Source of the DNA: Psychrobacter sp. bablab_jr014 | GTDB lineage: Bacteria; Pseudomonadota; Gammaproteobacteria; Pseudomonadales; Moraxellaceae | DNA: 64,000 nucleotides | Direction: 5' to 3' | Assembly (NCBI RefSeq): GCF_016464015.1 | Contig: NZ_JACDXT010000030.1 | Coordinates: forward strand, 1 to 64,000 | Shown: in pieces, positions 9,323 to 17,638 of the stretch | How the letters are laid out: each line of letters begins with the position of its first letter | How positions within the stretch are numbered: the stretch's first letter is position 1 | Translations under genes and position numbers: made by a program | Notes under the pieces: generated by a model | What the model saw: the letters and a program-made list of their open reading frames with translations, nothing else | Told to the model about the DNA's origin: nothing | Database searches by the model: none

Positions 9323-9545
9323 ATATAAAATAATAGTGAATATAATTCATGTTATCCAATAAACATATAGGTGTCAAACGCTTTAGTGTTGTGGGGCTTA
9401 ATATCGCAAAAAAATCAATTCTATTAGATAGTTAAAATGATTCTAAACACAAAAAAACCTCTTAAAGCCATAATCAATATAGCTGTAAGAGGTTCTTACA
9501 TTTTATATTTTTGTCAGGTACAAAGTACAAACTCGGGGTTTGAAT
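9323..9545. repeat. Outer end of the recombinase-trio element, copy 1
   Basis: This unit matches 9769-10001 along its whole length. It contains, in order, an A/T-rich promoter-like part, the block TCAAACGCTTTAGTG followed by GGGGCT, a hairpin (CCTCTTAAAGC at 9458-9468 with GCTGTAAGAGG at 9482-9492), and a terminal motif CAGGT-N15-GGGGTTTGAA at 9515-9544. Compared with copy 2, the fourth base pair of the stem changes from C-G to A-T, so the structure appears conserved. It probably serves as promoter region plus recombination end of the trio; that role is inference. Confidence 0.65.
9515..9541 (+). repeat. Bipartite motif YAGGT-N15-GGGGTTT, copy D
   Basis: CAGGT at 9515-9519, exactly 15 bases, then GGGGTTT at 9535-9541 followed by GAA. 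It marks the outer end of the unit upstream of the trio. It resembles copy E at 16833 also in the spacer, which ends AAACTC in both. Confidence 0.6.
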
Positions 9546-9605
9546 ATCACTACAAACCTATAGGTACTATAGAATTATCCACTTCTACTCATTTGTTAAT
9601 TTACT

Positions 9606-9632
9606 TAGGTGATGCTGTTAATATCGGGGTTT
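9606..9632 (+). repeat. Bipartite motif YAGGT-N15-GGGGTTT, copy A
   Basis: TAGGT at 9606-9610, a 15-base spacer GATGCTGTTAATATC, then GGGGTTT at 9626-9632. The spacer is nearly identical to those of copies B (11671) and C (34588), so A, B and C form one subtype. Confidence 0.6.
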
Positions 9633-9669
9633 CCATATTAATGTAGGTAGCCTCGGGTTCAAATATCTG

Positions 9670-9768
9670 CTAAACAAATAAAGACTTCTCAGTATAGCGA
9701 TGTATAAGCAAATTACTTTTGCCTAGGACTATAAGTTTTTTTATTGGCTTAAGATTAATATTTTTCAT
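9670..9768 (-). pseudogene. Fossil 5' end of a second trio gene 1
   Basis: A 32-codon frame from an ATG at 9768 to a stop at 9670 encodes a peptide ending HRYTEKSLFV. It aligns end to end with the first residues of the 187-aa trio protein (MKN at the start, KL, then K..L..H.Y....L.V). Its upstream DNA also aligns with the trio promoter region. The relic stops beside a sequence CTCGGGTTCAAATAT that resembles the end motif CTCGGGGTTTGAATAT. It was probably left when a second trio element recombined or was deleted. Confidence 0.6.
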
Positions 9769-10001
9769 GTTTTATGATTAAATAGTGATTATAATTCATT
9801 TTTTCCAGTAATGACTTAGGTGTTAAACGCTTTAATGTTTTGGGGCTCAAAATTGGATAATGGTTATGGATTTTAAATCTTTCAGATTATTTTAAGCACA
9901 AAAAACCTATTAAAGCCACAATTAACATAGCTTTAATAGGTCATTATTTTGTAGGATTTTACTAGATGATGAGCTCAAAGATGGGGGCTTGGGGTTTGAA
10001 T
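9769..10001. repeat. Outer end of a second, lost trio element, copy 2
   Basis: A diverged duplicate of 9323-9545 with the same order of blocks: TTAAACGCTTTAATG and GGGGCT, then a fully paired hairpin (CCTATTAAAGC 9906-9916, GCTTTAATAGG 9930-9940). It ends in a weaker motif GAGCT-N15-GGGGTTTGAA (9971-10000). Downstream, 10002-10216 carries nothing recognisable apart from the promoter region of the next gene. Confidence 0.6.
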
Positions 10002-10216
10002 TTTTACTTTAGTATTTTTATTCTTAACCTCTTAAGCTCTGAAACCGACTAATAGCCTTAACTACTAAAAACGGGGATATGCTTTAGAAGTTCAAATTCG
10101 ATTAGCAACCGTTCGTCAGTTAAGAAAATAACCGGTATTTTAGACGCTATAATCAACTCATCAGCAAAGCACTCATTTACTTTGTCTGAAATTAAAACTC
10201 ACAAAAGGATATATTT

Positions 10217-10702
10217 ATGAAGCTAACAAAAATACTGATGATTACTCCATTATTATTACTTTCTATTAACGCTATTGCTAGCATGGGTGATGTTAATGGT
10301 AGTACCAAATGCACCACCGTTGATTCTATTAGTAAAAAGAAGGCTATCGTAAAAGCTTGTACTTACGATGGCGCAGTAGGAGGAAGTATGAGTTATGCAA
10401 TTAGCCAACTAAATTTTAAACTGCCTAATGGTAGTACTTATCGTACCGTCAATAATGCTACGTTTGATTTTGATAAAAACGGAAACCTCCAAAATTTAAA
10501 AGAAATTATTTCAGTAAATGGTAAAGCAGCAGAAATTGTAAATTTACATCATAAAACATTTAAAAAAATCTCTGACAAAGAAATAGAAAACCGTTATGAA
10601 AAGAAAAGTCCTAACTTTTCTGATGTTTTACAATGTTTCAAATACATCAAAAAAGACACTGCTTTCTGCGTACCTTATGAATTTATTAGCAGCATCTCAT
10701 AA
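10217..10702 (+). CDS. Secreted hypothetical protein (161 aa)
   Basis: An N-terminal signal peptide is clear: Lys-rich start, hydrophobic ILMITPLLLLSINAIA, cleavage after Ala-Ser near residue 22. The mature part of ~140 residues has four Cys that could form two disulphides, and no motif I recognise. A Shine-Dalgarno-like AAAGGAT lies upstream of the ATG. The gene sits between motif copies F (9971) and B (11671) together with the next gene, as if both were cargo of one cassette. Low G+C and Lys/Asn-rich composition fit horizontally acquired DNA. Confidence 0.65.
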   Translation: MKLTKILMITPLLLLSINAIASMGDVNGSTKCTTVDSISKKKAIVKACTYDGAVGGSMSYAISQLNFKLPNGSTYRTVNNATFDFDKNGNLQNLKEIISVNGKAAEIVNLHHKTFKKISDKEIENRYEKKSPNFSDVLQCFKYIKKDTAFCVPYEFISSIS

Positions 10703-10771
10703 CAAGTATTTGAATATAATACGTTCTTTACTCTGTACTTTAACTACCAACATTTATCTACTGGAGCAATT

Positions 10772-11338
10772 ATGAAATCCATATCTATAACTTCTTTGGC
10801 CTTATTAGCGACTGCATCTCTACTATCTACTACTACTCTAGCCGCCCCCATCTCTTCTAAAAATATAAGCAGCTACAAAAGCAATGATATGGTTCATGTG
10901 TTTGGCTGGATGGAAGATGCTTGTTCTGGTGAAAAGCCACCTTATAAAAAGATTGCTGCTAAAGACACAGCATTTACAGACAGCATCAGAGGCCAAAAAG
11001 CTTATGACAATTTCGTAAAGCCAAAAGCGCAGTGGTTATCAGAATATCGAAATATGATAAAAGATGTGAAAATGAAAAAAGGTGAACCATACACTGAATA
11101 CCGGGTAATTTTTAATAAAGGCGTTACCTACCGCAGTCAGCCTCTAGAGGAGTATATATTCAGCTTTATACCTGAATCATCAGGGGGTGAAACTGTTTTA
11201 AAGTTTGCATCGACTGCGACTGTACCTACCATTATGCCGAATTTTCAAACTCGAACCATGGAATACTGGGGTGAAATGGAAAAAAGAGGGGCTGAATACG
11301 ACTCTAAAAATAAAACGGTCACCTGCGAGTTTTGGTAA
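10772..11338 (+). CDS. Secreted hypothetical protein (188 aa) with a decayed paralogue at 1499
   Basis: The signal peptide covers residues ~1-24 (SLALLATASLLSTTTLAAP). The mature protein has two Cys (one near residue 47, one near the C-terminus) and a conserved C-terminal half (ESSGGETVLKFA, PNFQTRTMEYWGEM). The truncated copy at 1499-1816 shares that half, so the family has been duplicated on both sides of the recombinase trio. A GGAG ribosome site precedes the ATG by 7 bases. The gene follows the 161-aa gene by 69 bp in the same direction and may be co-transcribed. No function can be assigned. Confidence 0.65.
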   Translation: MKSISITSLALLATASLLSTTTLAAPISSKNISSYKSNDMVHVFGWMEDACSGEKPPYKKIAAKDTAFTDSIRGQKAYDNFVKPKAQWLSEYRNMIKDVKMKKGEPYTEYRVIFNKGVTYRSQPLEEYIFSFIPESSGGETVLKFASTATVPTIMPNFQTRTMEYWGEMEKRGAEYDSKNKTVTCEFW

Positions 11339-11435
11339 ATAGGATTTTTGAGTAATGACCTTTGCTGTCAAATCAGTAGACATTAACTTGGGAGATTATA
11401 ATTTTAAGAAATTTTGATCTGCAGTTTATTTTTAT

Positions 11436-11520
11436 TAAGGTATAGTTTTAAAATTAATATCGATAGCGAAGAATTATTCAATGCTAGAGTAGACCAAATA
11501 TTAATTTAAACTATACCTTA
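11436..11520. repeat. 85-bp fold-back element
   Basis: The left arm TAAGGTATAGTTTTAAAATT (11436 onward, to 11460) and the right arm (11498-11520, ending AAACTATACCTTA) are reverse complements apart from two extra bases in the left arm. A ~37-base centre separates them. It lies in the gap between the secreted-protein genes and motif copy B. It may be a MITE or the terminator of the upstream gene; no T-run follows, so MITE is favoured. Confidence 0.5.
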
Positions 11521-11549
11521 GCAGGGGGCATATACCCCAAAAACCATGG

Positions 11550-11700
11550 TGTCCAAAATATCAATAACATCTCCATATACCATGGATTTATTTACTCTGA
11601 TGAGTCTAAAAACCCCTACATACTATTACTTGTATAGCATGAAAGGCTGAGGTATGAAATCCGATTTTCTCAGGTGATGTTGTTAATATTGGGGTTTGAT
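11550..11700 (+). repeat. 151-bp repeat ending in motif copy B
   Basis: This stretch aligns over ~150 bp with 34466-34617. Shared blocks are TGT(C/T)CAAAATAT(C/T)AATAA, a hairpin near the start, and the terminal YAGGT-GATGTTGTT(A/G)ATAT-GGGGTTTGAT. Similarity stops right after GGGGTTTGAT in both places. Downstream lies the truncated DUF1524 gene here and an IS3 fragment at the other site. The sharp shared edge is what an element end or a recombination site would leave. Motif B itself is 11671-11697. Confidence 0.6.
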
Positions 11701-12711
11701 GACAAACAGCTGCTGACTCAGTTTGAAACCTATATATTAGCGCCTTCTGTTTCAAAAATGAGCCAAAACGTAGTAACTGAAGATAAGATAACACCTTTAT
11801 CTCAAGTCAAGACCTTTATATATGCCTTGCTTAAAAGTAAGTTTATCTTTGATCACTTCATAATCAAACGCAATATGCAGGACAACAAAGGGCAATGGAC
11901 ACTTAATAAACTAACCAAAGGTGAAGACAAAAAAAATAGCTATTATAAAAACAGCTTTGAAAATGACAACAATGATTTAGTGATGCTACAAAGCGCCTTT
12001 CACGTTTCAACCCCTACCACAAACTATAAGCACTGGCTCAATGCGGTTTTATATTATGCTTATCAGCATTATCAATATAATGACATCGGACTTGATAGCA
12101 CAGCTTATCTGAGTCATATAGAGGCAATAGCCCGCGCCTTTATGCTGAGGCGTTATTTAACAGATGAGCCTGACGACTATCATCACATTATTTATCAAAC
12201 CCCAGACTTTAATCAAATCTCGTTCACAAATACTGACGCTAGTCTCACACCCAATCATTTACGTACACAAATTAAGCAGTACCTTAGATATAACAATATT
12301 CGCAATATTTTTGTGTTTAACTATCTAGACTATCTGCTTTGGAAAGATGAGGAACGTCCTGAATTTACCTTTACTGCTCGAAGCTCAATTGAACACTTTT
12401 ATCCCCAAAACAAGCGAGATGATAAGCTTTTTATAAATGATAAAAATGTAGAGGATACGCTGCTTCATTCTTTTGGCAATTTATGTTTGATTAGCCATAG
12501 TCTTAACTCTCGGGTTAGTAATGACATGCCTGATGTGAAGGTAAAATACTTTCTTGAAAGCAAACAAATTGATAGCCTGAAACTATCTAGAATGATTAAG
12601 TGTATTAGTGGTCAAGAAGCCACGTGGGATAAAACAATGATCGCGCAGCATGAAGAACAAATGCTAGAAATCATGATGAAAGGTCTTAACCTAATGTCAG
12701 AGGGCGCTTAA
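11674..12711 (+). pseudogene. DUF1524 (GmrSD-type) HNH protein lacking its N-terminal domain
   Basis: The open frame holds the C-terminal half of a DUF262/DUF1524 protein. The HNH nuclease signature SSIEHFYPQNKRD (~230) is followed by LHSFGNLCLISHSLNSR with the downstream Asn and Lys positions. The N-terminal DUF262 NTPase with its DGQQR motif, expected in this family, is missing. The frame begins at a GTG/ATG inside motif B (11671-11697), so the gene was cut by recombination at that motif. It ends two bases before hsdR. GmrSD proteins restrict modified phage DNA; without the NTPase half it is probably inactive, though translation of the remnant is possible. Confidence 0.7.
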
Positions 12712-12713
12712 AA

Positions 12714-15700
12714 ATGAGTAACGTCAACGATATTGAAAGAATATCCCAAAACCGTGTTGTACAATTTTTTCAAGACGAGCTTGGCTATCGCTATTTGGGC
12801 AACTGGCACACACGGGCCGATAATAAAAATATTGAACGCGATATACTAGCGCAATGGCTAAAGTCTCGTAATGTCAGTGCGCCACTGATAGCGCGCGCGA
12901 TTAGCACCTTAGAAAAAGCTGCCGCCCTAGGTAGTGGCATCAAGCTTTATGATGCCAATAAAGAGGTCTATCGACTACTACGGTACGGGATAAAAGAAAA
13001 AGAAGGCTCAGGCGAACATACCCAAACGGTTTGGTTGATTGACTGGGACAACTTTGCGGCAAATGACTTTGCTATTGCTGAAGAAGTATCGATCAAAGGC
13101 GAACATAAAAAGCGCCCTGACGTGGTGTTATACGTCAATGGTATCGCCCTTGGTGTCTTAGAACTAAAGCGCTCTACCATCTCAGTCTCTGAAGGCATAC
13201 GGCAGAACTTAGACAATCAAAGCAAGGATTTTATCCGTAACTTTTTTACCACCATCCAGCTAGTCATGGCCGGTAACGACAGTCAAGGATTGCGTTATGG
13301 GACTATAGAGACCCCAGAGCGCTACTATCTGGAATGGAAAGAAGCAAGCCCTCAGCATACCAGTACGACGCAGCAGGCAAGTCAACAAGCTTATGCTGAA
13401 CCATTAGACCGTCACCTCTATCAGTTATGTAATAAAAAGCGCTTACTCGATGTTATTCATAACTTCATCGTTTATGACATGGGTGTCAAAAAAACCTGCC
13501 GGCACAATCAGTTCTTTGGTGTGCAAGCCGCCAAAGACTACCTAGCAAAACGTAAAAACGGCATTATCTGGCACACCCAAGGCTCAGGTAAAAGTCTCAC
13601 TATGGTATGGCTGGCTAAGTGGATACGTGAGAATATTAAAAATAGCCGCGTACTTGTCATTACGGACCGCAAAGAGCTAGACGAGCAGATTGAAGGTGTG
13701 TTTTCAGGTATTGATGAAAATATATATCGTACCAAGAATGGCGCGGATCTAATCCGTCAGCTTAATCATCCTAACCCAGCACTACTATGCTCATTAGTAC
13801 ATAAATTTGGTCGTCATACTAATGACAATAAGGATGAAGATAGCGTAGCGGATACTGACGAATTCATAGAGGATCTAAAAAGTAGTCTGTCTTCAAACTT
13901 TAGCGCTAAAGGGGATATTTACGTCTTTGTTGATGAATGCCATCGCACGCAATCGGGTAAGCTGCATAGTGCGATGACTGCCCTGCTTCCTCATGCGACG
14001 TTTATTGGCTTTACAGGAACGCCACTGCTCAAAAAAGATCAGAAAAAGTCTATCGAGGTCTTCGGTCCCTATATTCATACTTATAAATTCGATGAAGCAG
14101 TCGCTGATGGCGTCGTGCTTGATCTGCGTTATGAAGCACGCGATATCGATCAACAGCTACTATCACCAGATAAAATTGATAAATGGTTTGATGCCAAAAC
14201 TCGCGGCTTATCCAATGTTGCTAAGACTCAGCTAAAACAAAAATGGGGCACGATGCAGCGCGTGTTATCGAGTCACTCTCGCCTAGAGCAAATCAAGAAC
14301 GATATCTTATATGATATGGAGACGCGCCCGCGACTGGCTGATGGTCGAGGTAATGCCATGCTCGTATGTGGCAGTATCTATCAAGCCTGCAAAGTCTATG
14401 AAATGTTTAGCCATACGCACTTAAAAGATAAAATTGCTATCATCACCAGCTATCAGCCGACTGCCGATAGCATTAAGGGTGAAGAGTCTGGCGAAGGTAC
14501 GACTGAAAAGCTATTTAAGTATGCCACCTATCGTAAGATGATTGCCGAATATTACGATATCGATGAACAAGAGGCTGGTTTGAGGGTTGAAGACTTTGAA
14601 AAAGAGGTCAAAAAACGCTTCATTGACGAGCCGGGGCAGATGCGCTTACTGATTGTAGTAGATAAGCTACTGACGGGATTTGATGCGCCTTCAGCAACCT
14701 ATCTATATATTGATAAAAAAATGGCCGATCATAACTTATTTCAGGCTATTTGCCGAGTGAACCGCCTAGATGGTGAAGACAAAGAATATGGTTATATCAT
14801 CGACTATCAGGATCTGTTTCAGTCTTTAGATAAAGCCATATCAAGCTATACACAAGGCGCATTCTCTGATTATGACAGCAAAGATATTGAAGGCTTATTA
14901 AAAAACCGCCTTGATTCTGCTAAGCAGGACTTAGATAATGCGCTAGAGATGGTTCGAGGATTGTGCGAACCCGTTAGATACCCTAAGAACACTCAAGACT
15001 ACTATGCATATTTTTGCACCACAAATGACGCCCCCATTGATGAAAAACTAGAAAAAGAACAGCTACGGGTCACTTTATATAAAAGTGTCGCTAAGCTACT
15101 GCGAGCTTATGCAAATATTGCTAATGAGATGGTAGAGTGTGGCTACAGTCCAGAGCAGATCGATCGTATTCAAACCGACGTGAAGCACTTTGAAAGCGTG
15201 CGTGAGAGCATCAAGATGATGAGCGCTGACATGCTCGATATGAAACTCTACGAGCCAGCCATGCGTCATTTATTGGATAGTTATATCCGTGCTGAACCTA
15301 GTGATACGGTCATGGACTTTGAAGAGCTTGGCTTAATTGAGCTGACTGTAGACAAAGGGACTGATGAGCTGATTAAGGCTTTACCTGATGATATCGCTAA
15401 TGACGAAGGAAACGTGGCTGAAACCATCGAAAATAACGTGCGCAAAACTATTGTAGATGAAAACCCCGTTAACCCTAAGTACTATGAGCACATGTCAGTC
15501 TTACTTAACGAGCTTGTCACCTTGCGTCGCCAAAAGGCCGTAGACTACAAAGAGTACTTACACAAAATACGCGAGCTATCTGCCAAAGTGTTAAGACCCA
15601 ATAGTGCAAATAACCATTATCCAGACTCTATCAATACCAATGCTAAACGCGCATTGTACGACAACTTAGACCAAAATGAAGAACTGGCCGATAAGCTTGA

Positions 15701-15860
15701 CGCGGCTGTCAGACTTAATAAGCAAGCTGACTGGCAAGGCCATCTATTAAAAGAGCGCAAAGTTGCAAATATCGTCAGAGAAACATTGTCTTTGTATGAA
15801 TTGGACAGCAGTACTGAAGAGGTCATGAGCCTAGTCAAAGCGCAACCGGAATATAAATAA
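12714..15860 (+). CDS. hsdR: Type I restriction enzyme R subunit (HsdR)
   Basis: This 1048-aa protein has the full HsdR layout. A PD-(D/E)xK nuclease (RPDVVLYV... then LELKRS, Asp ~136, Glu-x-Lys ~150-152) comes first. It is followed by a superfamily 2 translocase with Walker A (THTQGSGKS-like, ~285-293), DECHR (~407), GFTGTP (~431) and QAICRVNR (~677), then a helical C-terminus. HsdR cuts unmodified DNA after ATP-driven translocation when bound to HsdM2S. No hsdM or hsdS exists in the window. The gene sits 2 bp after the truncated DUF1524 gene and overlaps the next gene by 1 bp. It may be an orphan left by deletion at motif B, or work with a distant MS complex. Confidence 0.92.
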   Translation: MSNVNDIERISQNRVVQFFQDELGYRYLGNWHTRADNKNIERDILAQWLKSRNVSAPLIARAISTLEKAAALGSGIKLYDANKEVYRLLRYGIKEKEGSGEHTQTVWLIDWDNFAANDFAIAEEVSIKGEHKKRPDVVLYVNGIALGVLELKRSTISVSEGIRQNLDNQSKDFIRNFFTTIQLVMAGNDSQGLRYGTIETPERYYLEWKEASPQHTSTTQQASQQAYAEPLDRHLYQLCNKKRLLDVIHNFIVYDMGVKKTCRHNQFFGVQAAKDYLAKRKNGIIWHTQGSGKSLTMVWLAKWIRENIKNSRVLVITDRKELDEQIEGVFSGIDENIYRTKNGADLIRQLNHPNPALLCSLVHKFGRHTNDNKDEDSVADTDEFIEDLKSSLSSNFSAKGDIYVFVDECHRTQSGKLHSAMTALLPHATFIGFTGTPLLKKDQKKSIEVFGPYIHTYKFDEAVADGVVLDLRYEARDIDQQLLSPDKIDKWFDAKTRGLSNVAKTQLKQKWGTMQRVLSSHSRLEQIKNDILYDMETRPRLADGRGNAMLVCGSIYQACKVYEMFSHTHLKDKIAIITSYQPTADSIKGEESGEGTTEKLFKYATYRKMIAEYYDIDEQEAGLRVEDFEKEVKKRFIDEPGQMRLLIVVDKLLTGFDAPSATYLYIDKKMADHNLFQAICRVNRLDGEDKEYGYIIDYQDLFQSLDKAISSYTQGAFSDYDSKDIEGLLKNRLDSAKQDLDNALEMVRGLCEPVRYPKNTQDYYAYFCTTNDAPIDEKLEKEQLRVTLYKSVAKLLRAYANIANEMVECGYSPEQIDRIQTDVKHFESVRESIKMMSADMLDMKLYEPAMRHLLDSYIRAEPSDTVMDFEELGLIELTVDKGTDELIKALPDDIANDEGNVAETIENNVRKTIVDENPVNPKYYEHMSVLLNELVTLRRQKAVDYKEYLHKIRELSAKVLRPNSANNHYPDSINTNAKRALYDNLDQNEELADKLDAAVRLNKQADWQGHLLKERKVANIVRETLSLYELDSSTEEVMSLVKAQPEYK

Positions 15861-16588
15861 TGCAACTAATGATCGGATCACTAGACATTCAATTGCAGCG
15901 CAAAACCATTAAGCATTTGCATATCAGTGTGATGCCGCCTAATGGTGAGATTAGAGTGGCTGCCCCTGAAGCAATGACCGAAACTGCAATTCGAATGGCA
16001 GTGATTCACCGCATACCATGGATACGCAAGCAGCAGGCAAGCTTTATTAAGCAAGCGCGTCAATCCACTCGAGAAATGATCAATGGCGAGACACATTATT
16101 TATGGGGCAGACGCTATCGGCTTGAAGTGCTTGAGTTAGATACCGCTCAAAACTTTGTACCTAACGTCAAGCTAAAAGGTGGCAAACTCATTTTATCCGT
16201 GCATACTAAAACGTCGACTACTGATAGATTAAAGCTGCTCAATGAGTACTATCGTACTCGACTAAAAGCACGTATTCCTACTTTGGTTACGCAGTGGTCT
16301 AAGCAGCTCAACGTCAACGTCACAAGCTGGCAAGTTCAAAAAATGAAGACTAAATGGGGTAGCTGTAATATAGAGGAAGGTCGTATCCTACTTAACTTAG
16401 AGTTGGCAAAAAAGCCCATACCCTGCTTAGAATATATTATCGTTCATGAGCTACTACATTTCAAAGAGCGCCAACATAACGATAGATTCAAGGCTCTGCT
16501 AGATACTCAAATGCCTGACTGGCGATCAAGACGTGACCTACTCAATCGCATGCCTTTGGGTCAAGAAAACTGGAAGCAGCGAGAATAG
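15860..16588 (+). CDS. YgjP-type M48 metallopeptidase-like protein
   Basis: A 242-aa protein of the YgjP/DUF45 (SprT-like) family. It shows KMKTKWGSCN (~165), the zinc motif HELLHFKERQHN (~195-206) with HExxH in the form HELLH, and a C-terminal MPDWRSRRDLLN. Members of this family are often the last gene of type I restriction operons. The TAATG overlap with hsdR fits such an operon. The exact substrate is unknown. The length is typical (230-250 aa). It closes the defence-type module, after which a large palindrome (16671) and motif copy E (16833) follow. Confidence 0.85.
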   Translation: MQLMIGSLDIQLQRKTIKHLHISVMPPNGEIRVAAPEAMTETAIRMAVIHRIPWIRKQQASFIKQARQSTREMINGETHYLWGRRYRLEVLELDTAQNFVPNVKLKGGKLILSVHTKTSTTDRLKLLNEYYRTRLKARIPTLVTQWSKQLNVNVTSWQVQKMKTKWGSCNIEEGRILLNLELAKKPIPCLEYIIVHELLHFKERQHNDRFKALLDTQMPDWRSRRDLLNRMPLGQENWKQRE

Positions 16589-16670
16589 CTTATTTAAATC
16601 TACTTTGAGTACTACATTTTATTCAGACAGAATGCTGTGTAATGCTAATTTCGGCTTGATTCATACTTAT

Positions 16671-16707
16671 AATATGAGAGTTACTAGGTGCTAGTACCTC
16701 TCATATT
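16671..16707. repeat. Long near-perfect palindrome
   Basis: AATATGAGAG (16671-16680) pairs with CTCTCATATT (16698-16707). After one mismatch, TACTAG pairs with CTAGTA around a GTG loop. No T-run follows, so it is not a classical terminator. It lies 126 bp before motif copy E and could be part of that recombination region. Confidence 0.6.
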
Positions 16708-16832
16708 GCGGGTATATGAAAGTCATTTATAAACCTGCTACTGTGAACCAAAACATGAAATAGCTGTGCTTATAGACGCTTTAAGCTAGTGCTCATAGTA
16801 CGTGTATGGTAAAGCACTAAAAAAATACTTGT

Positions 16833-16859
16833 CAGGTGGCTTTGTGAAACTCGGGGTTT
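16833..16859 (+). repeat. Bipartite motif YAGGT-N15-GGGGTTT, copy E
   Basis: CAGGT at 16833-16837, a 15-base spacer ending AAACTC, then GGGGTTT at 16853-16859. Together with copy B it brackets exactly the DUF1524-HsdR-YgjP module, in the same orientation. Confidence 0.6.
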
Positions 16860-16952
16860 CTAACATGAAAAAATAGCTTCCTTTGAGATGTTTTTTATAG
16901 TGGCATGATAAACTCAAACGCTGCATTATAAATGACTAAAGGAGTAAGTTTT

Positions 16953-17285
16953 TTGTCTGAATTAAAAACAGCTGGGCTTTTTGCCATTACTGCACTAGCA
17001 GAGATTGTAGGTTGCTATTTGCCATACTTATGGCTAAGAGAGGGTAAGTCAATATGGCTTCTTGTCCCCAGTGCGCTTAGTTTGGTTGCTTTTGTATGGT
17101 TACTGACTTTACATCCAACCGCTGTTGGCAGAGTTTATGCCGCTTATGGTGGTGTGTATGTAACGATGGCAATTCTATGGTTATGGGCTATTGATGGTAT
17201 TCGACCAACGACATGGGACATATTAGGTACGTTAGTAGCACTTCTAGGCATGGCTATTATTATGTTTGCACCGCGCAACACATAG
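16953..17285 (+). CDS. YnfA-family (UPF0060) small membrane protein
   Basis: Four hydrophobic segments, the start [20 protein letters not shown], the central [17 protein letters not shown] and the end IIMFAPR are characteristic of YnfA/UPF0060 proteins (about 108 aa), proposed small multidrug-type inner-membrane proteins. The TTG at 16953 is the preferred start: GGAG lies 8 bases upstream and the product is then 110 aa. The ATG at 16932 would put the ribosome site inside the gene. It stands alone, directly after motif copy E. Confidence 0.88.
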   Translation: MSELKTAGLFAITALAEIVGCYLPYLWLREGKSIWLLVPSALSLVAFVWLLTLHPTAVGRVYAAYGGVYVTMAILWLWAIDGIRPTTWDILGTLVALLGMAIIMFAPRNT

Positions 17286-17638
17286 GTTGTAACTCTGGGG
17301 AGGCAACTATTTTTGTTCCTTAATCAATTAATAGACTATTCAAAACAAACCACTGTACTAGAACCATCTATATTAGACTGCCAAGATCATCACATCTACC
17401 AAGGCTAGTTATGATCATATAAATACTCGACGCAGAAACTATAGGATTTGATGAACCATACATAACTGAGAATGCCTACTCCATTATTGACATACAAATA
17501 CGCTTACTGATAATTAAGAGTTAGTAGCAGCCCTACTTATTTCACTTTATCAGTATTATGATTTAATAAGCTAGTTAGAGTTAGATTTTGCGACAATTGG
17601 ATTTTGCTCATAATATGATATGAATGACCCAATAATCA
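17286..17638. other. Intergenic region between convergent genes
   Basis: About 350 bp between the YnfA gene and the convergent LRR gene. No gene, strong terminator or repeat was seen. Confidence 0.5.

Larger units (their letters stand above)
16589..16952. other. Intergenic end of the defence module
   Basis: About 360 bp without a gene. It contains a 37-base palindrome (16671-16707) and motif copy E (16833-16859). A Shine-Dalgarno sequence GGAG at 16941-16944 belongs to the next gene. Confidence 0.6.

Noticed and set aside
9437..9646. A 69-codon plus-strand frame upstream of the trio
   Set aside because: It crosses the hairpin and two end motifs, has no ribosome site and is not conserved in the duplicate unit.
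9450..9945. Integron attC sites (hairpins in repeated units)
   Set aside because: There is no integron integrase, and the GTTRRRY/RYYYAAC core pair is not arranged as in attC. The neighbouring recombinases are of another kind.
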